64,000 nucleotides of DNA, from the NCBI GenBank assembly GCA_030272585.1, contig BSYQ01000005.1:5239501-5303500 (forward strand). The letters run 5' to 3'. The stretch's first letter is position 1; the number at the start of each line of letters is the position of its first letter. A model generated the notes under the pieces. It did no database searches, was not told the origin of the DNA, and worked only from the letters and a program-made list of their open reading frames with translations. Position numbers and translations under genes: made by a program. The DNA comes from Bryopsis sp. KO-2023 (lineage: Eukaryota; Chlorophyta; Ulvophyceae; Bryopsidales; Bryopsidaceae). Positions 23,501-37,484 of the stretch are shown here, one piece after another.

Positions 23501-25488
23501 AAAAAAAAGTTTAGAAGATTGACAGAGGAAAAACTGCTCGAAACTCATTTCCTCAATTTTGTGGGTTTTTAGCAAAGGTGATCCTAACATGGGCCCGGAC
23601 GGTCAGCAGCTGTTCTACCTCCAGTTCATAAGCCGATATTTCCATTACTCTGGAACGCAGCGTTGCCGAGTCACCACTATTGCTAGGCAATGGACGGCGG
23701 ACGATAACCTCAGCTCCCTGATTTCTGGTTTCGACCAGGAAGCTGCCTGTGCTTTGATGGCAAGAGTGGCCTCTTACAAAATGGAGGTGGAAGAAGATTT
23801 CGATGCCACACGGTGGGGTTGGGATAGACAGTGCTTCAATTGAATTATATTGGATTGTGCTGTGTGTGGGGGGGTGCTTTGTGCATTTACATTTCAATAT
23901 TCTCTTATTATGTAATTTATCAAGCCAAACAAAAGAATCCAAATTTTCCGAGTGCAGCCCTTCTCACGGAGAGGTGTCAATAAAAATAAATAATAATAAT
24001 AATAATAATAGAAAGAAGTAATTGACATTTTGGACTTTTTTTTCTGTGTGTGTGTGTGTTTTTTTAACTTCCTTTCGCCTCAAGATGGCTGGATCGTTCG
24101 CTCATTCGATTGGCGTCTCGATTCGGGGAGTATCGAAAGGATGATCCCCAGTCGTTCAGCCTGCGACCAGAAATGTCTTATTTTCCCCAGTTCATGTTTA
24201 ATTTACGAAGATCTCAATTCGTTCAGCTGGTGGGCACCAGCCCGGACGAAACCGCTTACTGCCGCCTCATGCTAAATCGTTCGCCTGTCGGGTCAGCAAT
24301 GGTAAGAAAGCTTTGTTTTTAAATAAATTAACAAATTAATAAATAAAATATATGTGTAGATAATTCTCAATACTTAATGCAAAGGTTTAATGCAAATGCT
24401 GTAGCTGTTCACGTATTTTTCCGATTAAGTTTATCCATATTTTGGATTACTGGTTCAATGAGAAATCATTAAATGGCAATCTGATTTGGAGGACCACCTA
24501 AAAGTTGAGAATCATTTTACAGTTTTGCGGAAAATTCCGAAATCAAAGGTGGTCTATTTCATTTCTCAGCATTTCCCTGACTAATATTAATATTACCTTC
24601 GCCATTTTTTATTTTCTGTTTTTGGTGGGGGGGAATAAACAGAGAGTGTTTTGAAGAACTCTGGAGCTGACCTCTCTGTGCTGTGATTTCAGTTAATGAT
24701 TCAACCCCAAGTTACTTCTTACAGTTTTAATGGACCTCCCGAACCCGCTCTTTTGGACGTGCAATCGATCCAGCCAGACAGACTGCTGTACATGGATGCA
24801 TTCTTTTACGTCGTGGTCTTCCATGGAACGACGATTGCTCAATGGCGAGAATCCGGATATCACGAAAAAGAGGAGCACAAAGCCTTCGCTGAAATGTTGT
24901 CCGCACCACAGCGACTGGCGGACGAAGTGTGTAAATCGAGGTTTCCGGTGCCGAGATATGTGGATTGTGATCAGCATGGATCGCAGGTAAATTTGTTTAA
25001 TGCAGAATCACAAAAGAAAGAAAAGGATGCACTTAAGTTTCTGCGAAAGTGCCTGAAAGAAACCGATTGAAACACCATTCACATATCTTGCTTCTGGGGA
25101 CCGCATGGAAAGTGAAATGAAGCGTCGTGCATTGTTTGTCAGATGTCTGACTGCCACCCATGTGTAGGACTGATAGAATTGAGCGTTTTTTTTTTGGGGG
25201 GGGGAGGGGGGGGACTGAATGATTGGAGTTTCCAGCTTGGGGTTTCTTAACCTTTTTTTGATTAAGAAAAAATGACTTCAGCTTTTTGGCCATGAATTTT
25301 GCATCTGCGTTGGAATGAGTGGGTGTGTTTTTCTGGGTTGGTTGCAGGCACGCTTCTTTCTTGCTCGATTGAATCCTTCTGCAACCTACAATTCTGCGCA
25401 AGTCCTCTCGTCCGAAGTCCTCATGACAGATGACGTCAATTTGCACGTCTTCTCGGAGCACCTCAGGAAACTGGCGGTGCAATCGTGA
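20537..25488 (+). CDS. SEC23: COPII coat GTPase-activating subunit Sec23
   Basis: Ten exons: 20537-20680, 20896-21564, 21869-22009, 22252-22371, 22678-22839, 23187-23371, 23573-23812, 24085-24301, 24693-24986, 25348-25488; all phases agree, giving 770 aa, the normal length. Sec23 pairs with Sec24 on ER exit sites and stimulates Sar1 GTP hydrolysis. N-terminal [14 protein letters not shown] and [13 protein letters not shown] are typical. The zinc finger is VGCKTCG with ICPFC (about residues 55-85). The trunk begins AYVFLIDTG, and the gelsolin-like end has [20 protein letters not shown]-type sequence ([18 protein letters not shown]). The last junction splits [13 protein letters not shown], where relatives keep the arginine finger that inserts into Sar1; the arginine is present. 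No break is seen, and the copy should be functional. Confidence 0.97.
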
Positions 25489-27654
25489 CCTCGCTAGATG
25501 CTCAGGGGGGAAAGAAAAACCTCTTTTCGTTGCGATTTGCAGTATTTTTTTTGAAAAAAAGCGAAGTATGTCGAAGAAATCAAAGGAGTGAAGAATATGT
25601 GCGAGTGGTGGAAGAAAATTATTCTTGGAACCTCGGTTTTTGTTGTGTTTTTTTTCCTCTTCTGCTTCGCTGTGTATTTTTCTTGCTCTTTTCTTATGGT
25701 TTTTCGATTTGATTTTGTCTTTTTTTCGGAGGTCTGTTTGTAGAGTAGTAGAAAATTGAGGCAAGAATTTGGGAAGGGGGGGGAGGGGCAAGGGGGGTGG
25801 TATGTAGAGGGTAACCGAAAATTTGAGGTGATTTTTCGTAAATGAAGCATGTCGACAACTCAGCAAGAGATTGGGAAAAAAAAGTCGAAAAGAAAGAACG
25901 ATGAAAAAAAAAACAAGAAATTGTGTTTCACCAAAAAGGCTGGTGTTCGAGGAGGTTGAAAAGAAGAAAAAAAGAAAGAGGGGATGTGGGGGTTCAATAA
26001 TAGAATAAGAGAAATTCGCCCCGAATTGAATTCAGAATATCATTTGTTCACGAGGATGTCAGAAATGCAGTATTCAGAATTAGTTGCGTGCCAAGATGGA
26101 TAGATACTGCAGAACAGGTGTTCCAGGTGTAACCACCATGTAGCTTTGAAAGACCAGTTCCATTTGTCCAAACCACGAAGTCACTGATCGCTTCAGTCTC
26201 ACTGATAAGGGGGTATTTTCCGAGTCCACAATAGTGACAACGGAGAAGTGCTTGTTTAGTGATTGGAATTCTCACGACTTTTGCTCGGCTGCTGCACCAA
26301 ATTTGAATTTCAGCAAGCGTAGAGCTATTTGCAATCAAAAACAAGTAAAAAAATGTAAAAAATGTCGTACCCCCTTCCCACCCCTTCTTTTAACAAAGCC
26401 GAAAAAAACACTCGGCAAGAATGAATGTCTGAATCTGTGAATGCTGCTTTTAATCGTTTTGAAAAAGAAATAAATCGTTACTGTTGGTTGTGCTTCTTCA
26501 GGAAGCCCCTTTTCTTCCCTTTCCTTTTCTATGCTGGTCATATGGCCTTTCAGTTTTGAGATTGTTGTATTGAGCTGAAACAGAACAGGGACTTTCCTCG
26601 AATCTGAAGTAGGAAGGGGGTATTAGTCATTCTGTATGGCAGATGGAGATCTGACCAAAAAGAGTATTTGAAGTGGGTGGTCAGTTGTATGGATACCATT
26701 CTCTCTGTAAAAGTCGCTACACCAGTCCCTGTGGCATCCAAGTACCAAACAACAAGATGGAAAAGATCCGATTCTATCTGGCCCTGTATTTTTTCTCTTT
26801 TTTTTTTTGTAAAGAGGGAAAAATTATTTGTGAGGTGGGATCTTAATTTCTTCCTTTGAATTGCTATTTTTCAGGAAGGAGAAGCCTCTGAAAAAATGAA
26901 AAAAAGATTCAGATGTGGAAGGCATATGTCACAGGCCATCGAATATCCTGTCACATGGACCTTATCTGTGACATTGTTGATGATAACAAAGAAACCCCCC
27001 TCCTGTTGCTTGCTGGAGGAGTTGGAACCTGGAAATTGTTCGTAAGCCACAGGAAAGGGGCTGGGAAAATTTTTAATGTTCACGGCTATATTTCATTGTT
27101 AAAAAGGGAATCTGAGAAGATATATTAATGTTTGTGCTCAAAACCTTTGTTGGAATCTTGTAAATCACCTTGAAGTTCGTTACACAACTGGACACAGAAT
27201 GAGAGGATGAAGGGATGCTTGTTGTTGTGCCTTGGCCATTTTCTGGAAAATGTTTATGTTCCGCTGGGACGAGTACTTGAGACAGTGAGCAAAGCATGTA
27301 ATTCAACTCTATTTTTTTTGGTAAGATTAAGATGTTCATGTTATGACACCTTGGAATTTGGACCAGGGGCCATTTTATCATTCTTTTATAGCAACTGGGC
27401 CACAACAGGACCACAACAACACAAAACAGCCAAATCTATGGCCACTTTTGGGTCAGCGAAATCGCAAAAAAAAAATGAAGGCCAAATGAGCCCAAATCGA
27501 GAATTTACAGGTGGCACTCCTTCCTGCGTACTCCTGAAACAGGGTTGGAGTACACCAGCAACAAACCGAGCTGGGAGTGAAAAATCAGAACAACGCTTTG
27601 CTGTAGCACGATTGTTCTTTGTTTGTTTTTGTAAGTTTTCTACAGTTTTGTCGA
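25489..27654. other. Spacer between SEC23 and the TMCO4-like gene
   Basis: About 2.2 kb with the SEC23 3' flank on the left and the next promoter on the right. AT-rich, with G-runs near 25770-25800. Open frames are short and without recognisable domains on either strand. Nothing else supported. Confidence 0.6.
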
Positions 27655-30600
27655 ATGGAGCTCGACGACGCGGATAAGTATGCGAGCGCGGCTCTTTTCA
27701 CTTTGGCGCTCTACCAATGCCAAGTAGGTCGAATGGTCGAACTCGCGCTCACAAGTTGCTTTGAAAGGAAGAAAAAAATTGTACAATTTTTACTCAACGT
27801 GGCGGTCTCCTGGGGTGTTCTTAGCTCGAAAGCGGCGCGGCATTGAACTGTGGTGGCGTGTTCGCAGATGGAGGTGGGCGTGGATTCGGAAGGGAAGTTG
27901 CTTTCGAGTTATCCTCGCTTGTGGGGGTGAGGTTGGCAGTGGTCGTTCTCTGACGAAGTCGGGTTGAATTGTTGTGGAGTTTTTTTCGCAAAAGAACAGC
28001 CTGCGGCGGTCGGCAGATCCATCCGTTTCCGAAAGAAAAGAATTTAACGAGTGCGTTTCCCCCAGTAGTTCAAAGGGGGAAGCGAAGAGGGCGTCGTTTG
28101 GTGGAATTGGGCTTCGTGAATCTGAGCCGACCTTTCGCTGTGATCAGGTGTCCCGAGCATTTCGACCTCGACGAGTTTTTAAACCACCCGATAGTGACCG
28201 CTGGGGAGAAGCAAACTTGCTGGGGATGGGACACCTGCGGCCCGAATGGCTTGTGCAGAAGGGTGTACCAGCATCTCGCGATTTCGGAAAGAGGGTGGGT
28301 GGGTCTGCTGAAAATCCCTGACGGCATCGGCGACGCTTTTGATTCGGGAAGCGTCAAGAGGCTCACGGACCTCGTGAAGACCTACAGCAACATCCTCGAC
28401 CCCGACCTGACGTTCACGGGGGGACGCGCCAGGGAATTGTTTCGCACGCACAAGAAGGCCGCGCAGGCCGCGGCCGAGTTTCTCGAGCCTTTCACGGAGT
28501 CTTCGGACTGCGAAAGCGTTTCGAGCGGTTCGCCCAGGAAAAGCGGGGAGAGTGGCATGGAAGGGCGGATCGACTGGGGGAAAGCCAGCGCCATGCTGGA
28601 GGAGGAATTGACCCCCGCACGAATTCAGGATTTGCTGCATGGGGGCAAACCTGTGAAATCGGCCGGGGACCTCACCCTGTTGGCGGATGACATTTTCAAG
28701 CACCAGGGGCAGAAAATAAAGGGGGCTGGGATGAAAACACCCGACGCATGTCAGGTGGGCGGGAGCAGCGGTGGGGGGACTTCGGTGGAAGCTGAGTCTT
28801 GGTCGTTGGTGGAAAAGAGTGACAGTGAGCTGGGTGATATGGATGTTTCAAAGACTGACCATAAAATTGCTATAGAAGAGCCAGAAAATCCTTTCAAGGA
28901 TATAGAAAACGAAAAATCGACATCCCAAACAGATGGTGTTGGGGTCGATCAAGCCGTCAAGCAGTCGAATACCAGTGAACAGGCAGGATCCAGTTCACAA
29001 TCAATGTCAGACTCTGCGAAGCTCAGGTCTGGCAAGTCTGACAGGGATTCCGGATCCGAGAATTCGAGCGTTGTCAGTGACGATGAGGGGGGTCTGGATA
29101 GAACGGCGGTCGTTCCAGCAGCAGCTTTCAATCCTGGGTATATGTACAATCACCATGCGGCTGCCAAAGCATGTATGGCTTTGCAGATGTTGCTGGAGGG
29201 CTGCCTGTCGGTCCCGCTGGCTGACAAGAATGCGAAAAAGAATAAATCGGAATCTTTGGCTGAAATGAATCAACAGGAGGGCGAAGTGCAAGTGCAGTGG
29301 TAAGACAGGGAGGTGCTGTTGGAGTTAAATCTCGTTGTGAAAAAAATGTCGGAACGGAAAAGAAAAAGACAGGGGAGGGGGGGGAGGAGCTTTTTTTTCC
29401 CTGGGAAAAAGTACGGTGCTTTCCTTTTTCAAGAAAAATGGAGAAGAAAACGATAAGCAATGAAGGATTCCATCGTTGGCTTTTATTTTGTTTTATCATC
29501 AGCACCATTGTGGCTCCTGTAGGTTCTCGATTTTCTGGATGCATTTGCTTTTCTGTTTTTTAATATTTGACGGTTTATTTTTTTTTGCTGGAAAAAAAAT
29601 GTGAAGGTATGATGCGAGATGTCGGGTCGCTTTGAAGCGAGTTGCCCATTGGCTTCAAATTCCTTGGCCAACCATGGTCGCTTTCGAAATGGGGCTCCTC
29701 TCCGAGGGAGTGAAACATCTCAAAAAGGAGGGTGAAATAAACAAATCTGGAAATGTGGCCGCTCGATGGGCAACGGTTGGAGCAGTGGCTATTGGCGGTG
29801 GTGCGGTGGTGGCCCTGACTGGTGAGCTGCTCTTTTCTTTCCTTAAATTTTGAAAATGTTTCATCTGCTGTTGTGCAGAGTGGTGAAACGACACAGGGGA
29901 AGAAAAACATGTTGAGGATATGTTTTTTGACGCATGCCACCCCTTTTTTTTTTTCCCTGGAAGTGGCAGTTTCTGAGTGAGGGTATGTGTTCAGGATAGG
30001 TGGGCTTGCGGCACCTGCGATTGCTGCTGGATTGGGCAGTGCGGTTTCACTATTTGGAGGAGGTGCTGCGACAGCCACTGCAGTCAGTGGATTCGCTGCA
30101 AGCACAGCGGGCACTGCAACGATCACCAGCACTTTTGCTGCAATAGGGGCAGGCAGCACAGGTATTTTCTGATTTTTCCTCTCTCGACATCTCTTGAATC
30201 AAATCAATATGCATGGTGCCTCCCCCCCCCAAAAAAAAAGAAGAAGAAAAGAAAGTAAAAGAAACAAAAAGTAAAAGTAAAAGAAAAAATCAGAAATTGA
30301 ATTAAAAGATTGAACAAAAGTTGCCTCCTACCTCAAGCTCAACATCTTTCCTGCAGCCAAATAGGTAGGGAGTCCAGCTGAATGTCAAATATTGTGATTT
30401 AGGGTTTAGGCTCCATATTTTTGAAATGCAATTTTCTCTGCTGAGGAGAAACAACAGGTCTTGATTTTTCCATTTATTTATGAAGGCAAGAAGATGATGA
30501 AGCGAATCGGGGGCATCAAGGAGTTTGGATTTTGGGACGTTTCTGAGTCTTGGGAGGAGGTCGAAAAACTGCACATGGATGTAGAAGAGGAGGTGGAGAA

Positions 30601-32349
30601 GAAGTCTCGATTCAGCTCTTGGTTCACACGGAAGGAGGTGGCAAAAGACAAACAGAACGATAAGCCTCCCATAAATCCGAGGTACAGCTCCCGGGGGGGG
30701 GGGGGGGGAAAGAGCCCTTCACATTGATGAGTCTTGAGAGTTCTTTCGTTTTGTTTTTAGGGTTTCATTGGCTTTTAGAGTCAGTTTCGAAGCATATATA
30801 TATATTTATATTTATTTATAGTCCATGTTTTGAGTGCTTTGAGAATTTGGTTGGACTGATGGATAGGTTTCTTATGATTTCATTGCAGTGGGTCAAAAAA
30901 GTGGAGTAGCTACTTTACGAGAAAGAAAAAGCAGCCTGCAGAGCCACCACTGCTTCAAAACTCCGACGAGTACTCCGACTCAGTCCAACCCACCCCTGTC
31001 GCTGAAGCCACCCCTCCACCCACCGACCCAACAACCCAAACTACTGACAGCAAGGGAACAGAATCCAACACCACGTTGCATTCCCAGGGACCGAGACCAT
31101 CGGAAAGGAAGCTCAAATCAGCGGAGGAATTGTCCTCCAATCCGAGAGCAGCTTCCGACCAGCCGCCACTGCTGGGGAGGAGTTCGGCACCCGGTCGGAT
31201 TGCTGAGTCTGACAGCGATGGGGCCACCACCAAATCGGATGGCAGTCTGGGGGAGGCAACCTCCAGCCGAAAGGAGGAGGCCTCGTGGTGGGGCGGAAGT
31301 TGGTCGAAGCTGAAGGAGAAAAGGCCCTTGCTGCCTCTGCCCATGAATCCCAGGCGTCCGGAGGGGAATCTTTCATTGACGATCGGGGTGACGGGGTGGC
31401 TGAGAAATTACGAAGATTTTCTCACCCCTTGGGAAAAGCTGCCTGGGTTGGGGACAGACCGGATCGCTCTGGTGTGGGAAGCGGAAATTCTGAAAGCTGT
31501 TGGAGATGCGTTGGTTAAGCTCATCACTGACCAGGTTAGATTTCAGCAACCTAGAAAAAAAAAGAATTCTTCAACGGACACATGTAATGTAAGACTGAGG
31601 AACCAGTTTTGGGGCAAGAAATATAAGCCAGTGAGGGTTTAAACCAGATGATAGGTAGAGCGCATGGGTTCAAATCCTTCCCTTGACGCTTTTCCGAATA
31701 TCTGTCTGGCAGACGCCAACTTTTGATCTGAAAAATTGGAGGCTGCATTGCTGTTGCTTTTCAGATTGCAACCGAGACGGCCAAGTGGTTCATCAAGAAA
31801 TACCTCTACACAGGTTTGCTCTCAGCAGTCGCCATCCCGCTGCTGATTCTGACCTTGACCAGCGTCACGATCGACAACAAATGGGCCATTGCGATGGAGA
31901 GGTCCTCCCAAGCAGGCAAACTCCTCGCCCAATGCATAATCGAACGCTTCCATGGAGACCGCCCCGTTACACTGGTGGGGTTCTCTCTGGGGGCCAAGGT
32001 GGTGTTTCAGTGCCTCCTGGAATTGAGCCGCCAAGGAAAGGTGGGGGTGATCGAAAACGTGGTGTTACTGGGGACTCCGGTGGGGGTTGACCCAGCCAGA
32101 TGGTCGATGGTGAGGAGTGTTGTTTCGGGGAGGTTGGTGAATGGATATTCTTCGAAGGACTGGGTGCTGGGCATAACGTACAGGGCCAGCACGGGGTTCA
32201 TCAGGAAAGCTGCTGGGCTGTGTGCGGTGGAGGTGCCTGGTGTGGAAAACGTGGATTTGAGCGAAGTCATTCACGGACACACGGAGTATGTGTCGAAAAT
32301 GGAGGAGATCATGGACCTGCTCAATTTAAGGAATTTTCAAAAAGATTGA
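27655..32349 (+). CDS. TMCO4/DUF726-type alpha/beta-hydrolase membrane protein
   Basis: Exons: 27655-27723, 27868-27926, about 28000-29299, 29607-29821, 30000-30161, 30486-30681, 30889-31534, 31765-32349. The start MELDDADKYASAALFTLALY matches the family's N-terminus. Conserved blocks follow: RVALKRVAHWLQI, then glycine/alanine-rich membrane helices (GGLAAPAIAAGLGSAV, STFAAIGAGSTG), KKMMKRIGGIKEFGF, GVTGWLRNYEDFLTPWE, and the hydrolase core RPVTLVGFSLGAKVVF with GFSLG as nucleophile elbow (Ser), plus HGHTEY near the end as likely His region. Two low-complexity Ser/Asp/Pro-rich inserts make it longer (about 1058 aa) than plant relatives. Within 28000-28150 the frame must shift; a 55-nt intron at 28093-28147 fits the phases but has a weak donor. 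Substrate unknown. Confidence 0.85.
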
Positions 32350-34826
32350 ATGGGGGGCGATGGGGGTCCAACACACTCCATCGATCGAAAAACGAATATA
32401 GGACAAGGGCTGAGGGGGGAATTATTTGTGTTTTTAAACATGTGTTATATATAAGCAGTTAAAGGTTGGATTGGGTGGTCGAAATCGTCCAATCAATCCA
32501 CTGCATTCTGTAGGTTTGATAGAAGAGCTGGGGTGGAGTTGGTCGTGTTTATCTATTGCAGGTTTGGTTGTTTTTCTTTTTGCGTAGGACTTAGAGTCAG
32601 GTATTCGTGGTCAACAGTGTTTGTTCGTGATTTGGATAGAAATTTGAGGGGGGAGCACCAGGAGCAAGATTTGCTTCTCTGAAAAACGAAAAAAAATAAT
32701 GTACGTTGGGTTTTCATCCACAGGTGGGACCGTTGTGATAGTGTATTCAATTATTCTTGCAAGGACATCAGCTGTGAGAACAGGCAGTTTGAAGGGGTGC
32801 AGTTGCCCGTGTATACAGTGAATCTCGGCGAAACGGCTTCCTTCTGTCCTTTTTTGGTTCAGTGTGAAGAGCCCCAAGCTGTGGTTTTATCGAAGTCTGA
32901 CTGTGCCAACATCTCAGTCCTGTTGTGACATTCTTATTGTGCAATCCTATGAAATCAGAAGTGAAAAGTGCAATGAATCCAAAAAGAAAGTGGTATTCAT
33001 CCTGTTCCTGTTTTTTTATTGCCAGCGAACTATGTTCTCGTCATTAGACACATCCAAATCCAAACCAATTCCAATTCCAATTCCAAGATATGCATTGCAT
33101 GGTTTGATGCTTTCTATATGCTTGCAGCGATGCATGATCTCTCATATTCGTCTTTTGCTCGCCCAGTTTCTTCAAGGGGCTCTAGCGATTATGGGTTAGG
33201 GTTACGCTGTGCGGGCTTTGCATTGTGTTTTCTTAATAAATGAGGTTGACTGAAATATATAAGCTGTGGGGAGTTGGTTTTCTGTGCGCCTGAACGTGGC
33301 TGGGATTGATGGCAGTCGATTTCTGTCCCTGCATATTACAAACTGGCACTTCCTCTGGGTGGATCTGGATTTGGGTTAGGACCCAAACCCAAATTTTCTG
33401 TGTTTATTTCTGATCTAAAGATAACAAGAGTCAGAAAAATAAAAAAGGGGAAAAGAGCCGTCTTTATCGGTAATGAGCAGCAGCGATCAAGATTTATTTT
33501 GATGATGAGTTTCCGTTTCTCGTTGCTGGTTCGCCGATTGGATGCGGTGGTCGTCGTGTGAAGTACTGTGTTTTTTTCTTCAATTTTTCTGCTTGGACTG
33601 ATTTTTTTTTTTTTTCAAAATTTTCCTGCTTGGACTGAATTTTTTTTCTTTGAAGAGTATTGCAGAACCCCTAGTACGAAATCCCCATAACCGTAAAATC
33701 ATTCACACTAGTTTTCTTTTTTTTTGCCAGAAAATTAGCTTGGCAATATTTGGGGCCAACTTTGGGCCAGTGAAATAGAAAAAACGTACAACCCACAAGA
33801 ATAGCTTTTTTAGCTTTTTCTTTTCAAAAACCACAATGCTGTTTCATCAACCATAGTCCATCTTCCAACATTATTTTTGCCCACCCAATGAAAAGACACA
33901 AGTTTGCTTCTCTGCAGAAAAAAAACCCAAAAATAAAAACCCAAAATGCAGAACACAAAATCTGCCTGAAAGAAAGACGTAACCATCTCAAGCGAAAAGA
34001 AACAAGCTAGAATAGATTGACTCTATTTTTTTATGCCCTTTCCCTTCTTAATCATAATTTAAAAAACCCCATGCTTTTATGATTTAGTAAAAAAACGTGC
34101 CAGCACATAAAAACCGCCAACAAAAGAAAATCCAAAATGAGACCACAAATGTTTCAAAGAAAGTACGATGATTTATTTTCAAATAGTTTAGAAAATACGA
34201 AAGTAAATCATTGACCCAAGCCCATAATCTTGAAAAAAACAATAATAAAAGGAAAAAGACATATTCTGCAAAACTGTGTTGCGTTAAGAAATCCATTTTT
34301 TCGTTATGCACTTGATTTTTTTTTTCCTTCCAAAGCTCTCTCCTTCCCAATGAAAAGAAAAAAAACATGATATGGTAATCCTTACAAAAACAATGGCGCC
34401 TTAAAATCAGAAATGAAAAAAAAAAGAAATATATGAGGTGAGGTGAGGTATTTCCTAATACTCAATACACGTCATCGACCTTGCATGCTTGCTTTCCAAA
34501 GAAACCTTATGCAACCTTATGAAACTTTATGAAACCTTTTTTTTTCTCACCTCTGTAACCCCCCCCCCAAACCCCCCCTTCGCTTTTTCCCTTTGTCACC
34601 CCCTATTGTCTATTTCCCCCCCTTTGCTTTTTTCCTAAAAACGAAAACACCCAAGCGCTTGTCGCTTTTTCTGTTTCTTAAACAAAACCCCCAAAACCCT
34701 TACGGACGATACCCTAACACATGCGTGTGCATATGCTTACACAGAGTCATTTTTTTCCCCAACAAAACACATTACAAAACAAGGGCCGACAAAAAAAAAT
34801 GTCAGAAAATATCTTGTGAAAACTTC
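32350..34826. other. Spacer between convergent genes
   Basis: About 2.5 kb between the 3' ends of the TMCO4-like (+) and Pmp-type (-) genes. AT-rich with T-runs (33600-33650) and C-runs (34560-34625). No domain, tRNA or transposon end recognised. Confidence 0.6.
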
Positions 34827-37441
34827 TTATGAAACTGGTTTCGCAACATCGGATTCCTCGATCCGCCTTTCGGTTTTTCTTTTCATTCTGACCATCATAC
34901 TGGAAGCTTTCCCCCGTGTTTTTTCCCTGGCCATTGCAGCATACACAGCCGCCAGTTTCGTAAACCTCGCATACACCCCATCCGGAACTGCTTGCCTCAA
35001 ATTCCTCAACCGTGCAGTCACCACCAGATCCAGCGATTTCCAAACCCTCCACACAAACAGCCCTACCAAGCACACATTCAACACCAGCAGCATCGCGCTG
35101 AAAAGCCCCCTGGCAGTCATGGAAGTGTTGGGATCGTTGTAGATGATGCCGGAGTAAAACGTGAAAATCGACACCACCAGAGAGGTGCCTTCCAGCGTGT
35201 TGAGGGTCGAATACTTGAAAGGGCAGGCCAGCAATTGAATAATCAACGCCACCACCAGGATCCCCAATGCCAGCACCCCCTGCAGGTTCGCCCCCAGAGG
35301 ATAGGCAAACACCACGATTGCATTGATCAGAGCTTTCCTCACCATGATGACCACCTCCCAGTAGACGTACTGGTGGAGGTAATTCTGATACAGGAACCCG
35401 TAGGTGTTGAGAAATTTCTGCTCCATGAGTTTGGCTTTGTACTTTTTGTAAACCAAGAAGCAGAAAATGAATGCCGGGATTCCTATGACGAAGAGAATCA
35501 TCCCGGGGGCACCCAGAAACACCACCAGCCCCAAATGCTCGCCTTGGTAGCATTTGTGCAATGTGTCTTCTCCCCAGTAATGTCCGATGGCATTCACGAA
35601 ATGGTCATGCTTGGCTTCGTACGTTGAAGTGTCCGGCCTTCGATCCACCTGCGATTAACACGCCCCCCCCCAAAAAATAGCAATTCATCAGTGTTCAGGG
35701 TGGATTGAATACATGCTATGTGTGTGGCAAGCTGGTTTTTTTTTTCATCTTCGTTCTTTTTGTGTTTAAAACGGAGGTGGAGGGGTTTCAGCAGCACCAA
35801 AAGGAGTGACCGTAAATTGTCTAACAATCCTTCCCCCCCCCTGCCTTCAATGCAGGCTTACATGTATACATATTAGTGATTTTTTGATGTAGATCCACAT
35901 GCATATTTTTTCTATATTCCAGTCATTTTAAAAAAAGTAATTGTATGTGAAAATATAGGTATTAGTCATACCTCCACACAGTTCATGATCCTCATGATGT
36001 CTTGCGTAACGTTTTCGTATGCAAAAAACAGGGCGACGATGATGGCAATAATGGAGTACTGCTTGAATTTTCTGGCCTTGGATCTTTTCCTGGCTCGGTA
36101 CGTCAGCACCACGTACAGCAAGAAAATGACGAAACACATGATTATGATGGGGAAAAATATCCTCAAAATGATGGACTGGATGGAGCGATTCTTGGGATCC
36201 GAAGTCAAAATGCAGTCCAGCGGCGTGGCGGAGGAACCTCCCGAGAAACTGGTCAGAGCATCTGTTGTGATTTATTGTTTATTGTTTGGTTTTGTTTGTT
36301 TTTTTTTTTTGGGGGGGGGGGGGAGCGAAAACACAAAACATCATCACTGATGAGTCAGAATGCAAAAACTGAAAGAAAAAAAATGGTGAAATGGTGAGAA
36401 GCGGTGTGCGTACCTTGAGCCAAAAGCATCTTAGCAATGGATTCGGTCCATTTGACGTTGATCTGAAGGGCGATACTTGTGACTTGAAGGAAATTGGTCG
36501 CAATCTGAATGCAAAACCCGAAATCCAAATATCCATTAAGGAATCAATGCTGAGTTCAAAAAAAAAAAAATACTTCAAGAAAATATTAATTCTAAAAAAT
36601 TATAAAAAAAGAATGCAATACCCCTTCGATATCGGGAGTGTTGTCGCTCAAAGAAGTAAGGGAGTTGTAAGGTGGGCAAGTCAGATTTCTAGAATTGAAA
36701 GAAAAGAAAAAAATTAAGAAAAAGGTCTTTCTTTTTTATTTTTTGTCCTTTCATAAATGTATCGACGCCACATACACATAATTCTCTCCTCCTTTTTTTT
36801 TTTTTTTTAAACCACCTTCAAAGTTTCCGAAATATTTTCGGCACCGATGATGTGGTCTGCCGTGACTAATCCAGTCGGCTGAGTCAGCTGCAAGATGTGT
36901 TGACTTCTGGTGGGCTGCCCTGGAATTTCTTCCATCGGAATATCTTCCATGGGCGCCTTTTCCATCGGAACCTCTTCCCTCAAATCCACAGCTGCTGGCC
37001 CAGTTTCAGGCAAAACGGTGGGTGGGGCTGGATTGCCATCGGTGTCCAGATCTCTGACTATGACATCATCATCATCATCATCCTCGTCTACATCATCGGG
37101 ATCGATGGTGATGTGCACGTTGCGGTTGGCATCTGGATTCGACCGGAAAAACACTAACATAAGTAACCTGTTTTTTTTCCCACATTTCATTTAACAAATT
37201 TTTACTTCTTTTCTAAAGGTTATCTCAAAGATAACATTCAGGGTTAAAAAAAGATGTTTTTCCCCACAGCTGCCTCTCTTCTGTACGCTCCTGAGAGTTC
37301 ATGAGAGTTAGTCATGGGCAGTAATATCACCCCTCGAACACTGGATGAGTGCTTGATGGGCAACTAGGGTTGATTTATTTAAAAAAAAAACTGGGGGAAA
37401 TGCATCCGACACACATGCACACTTCTCTTGATATCAAAATA

Positions 37442-37484
<43 letters not shown>

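Noticed and set aside
31640-31685. tRNA-like string with a B-box match (GGGTTCAAATCC) in a TMCO4-like intron
   Set aside because: No anticodon arm and no acceptor pairing; too short for a tRNA.
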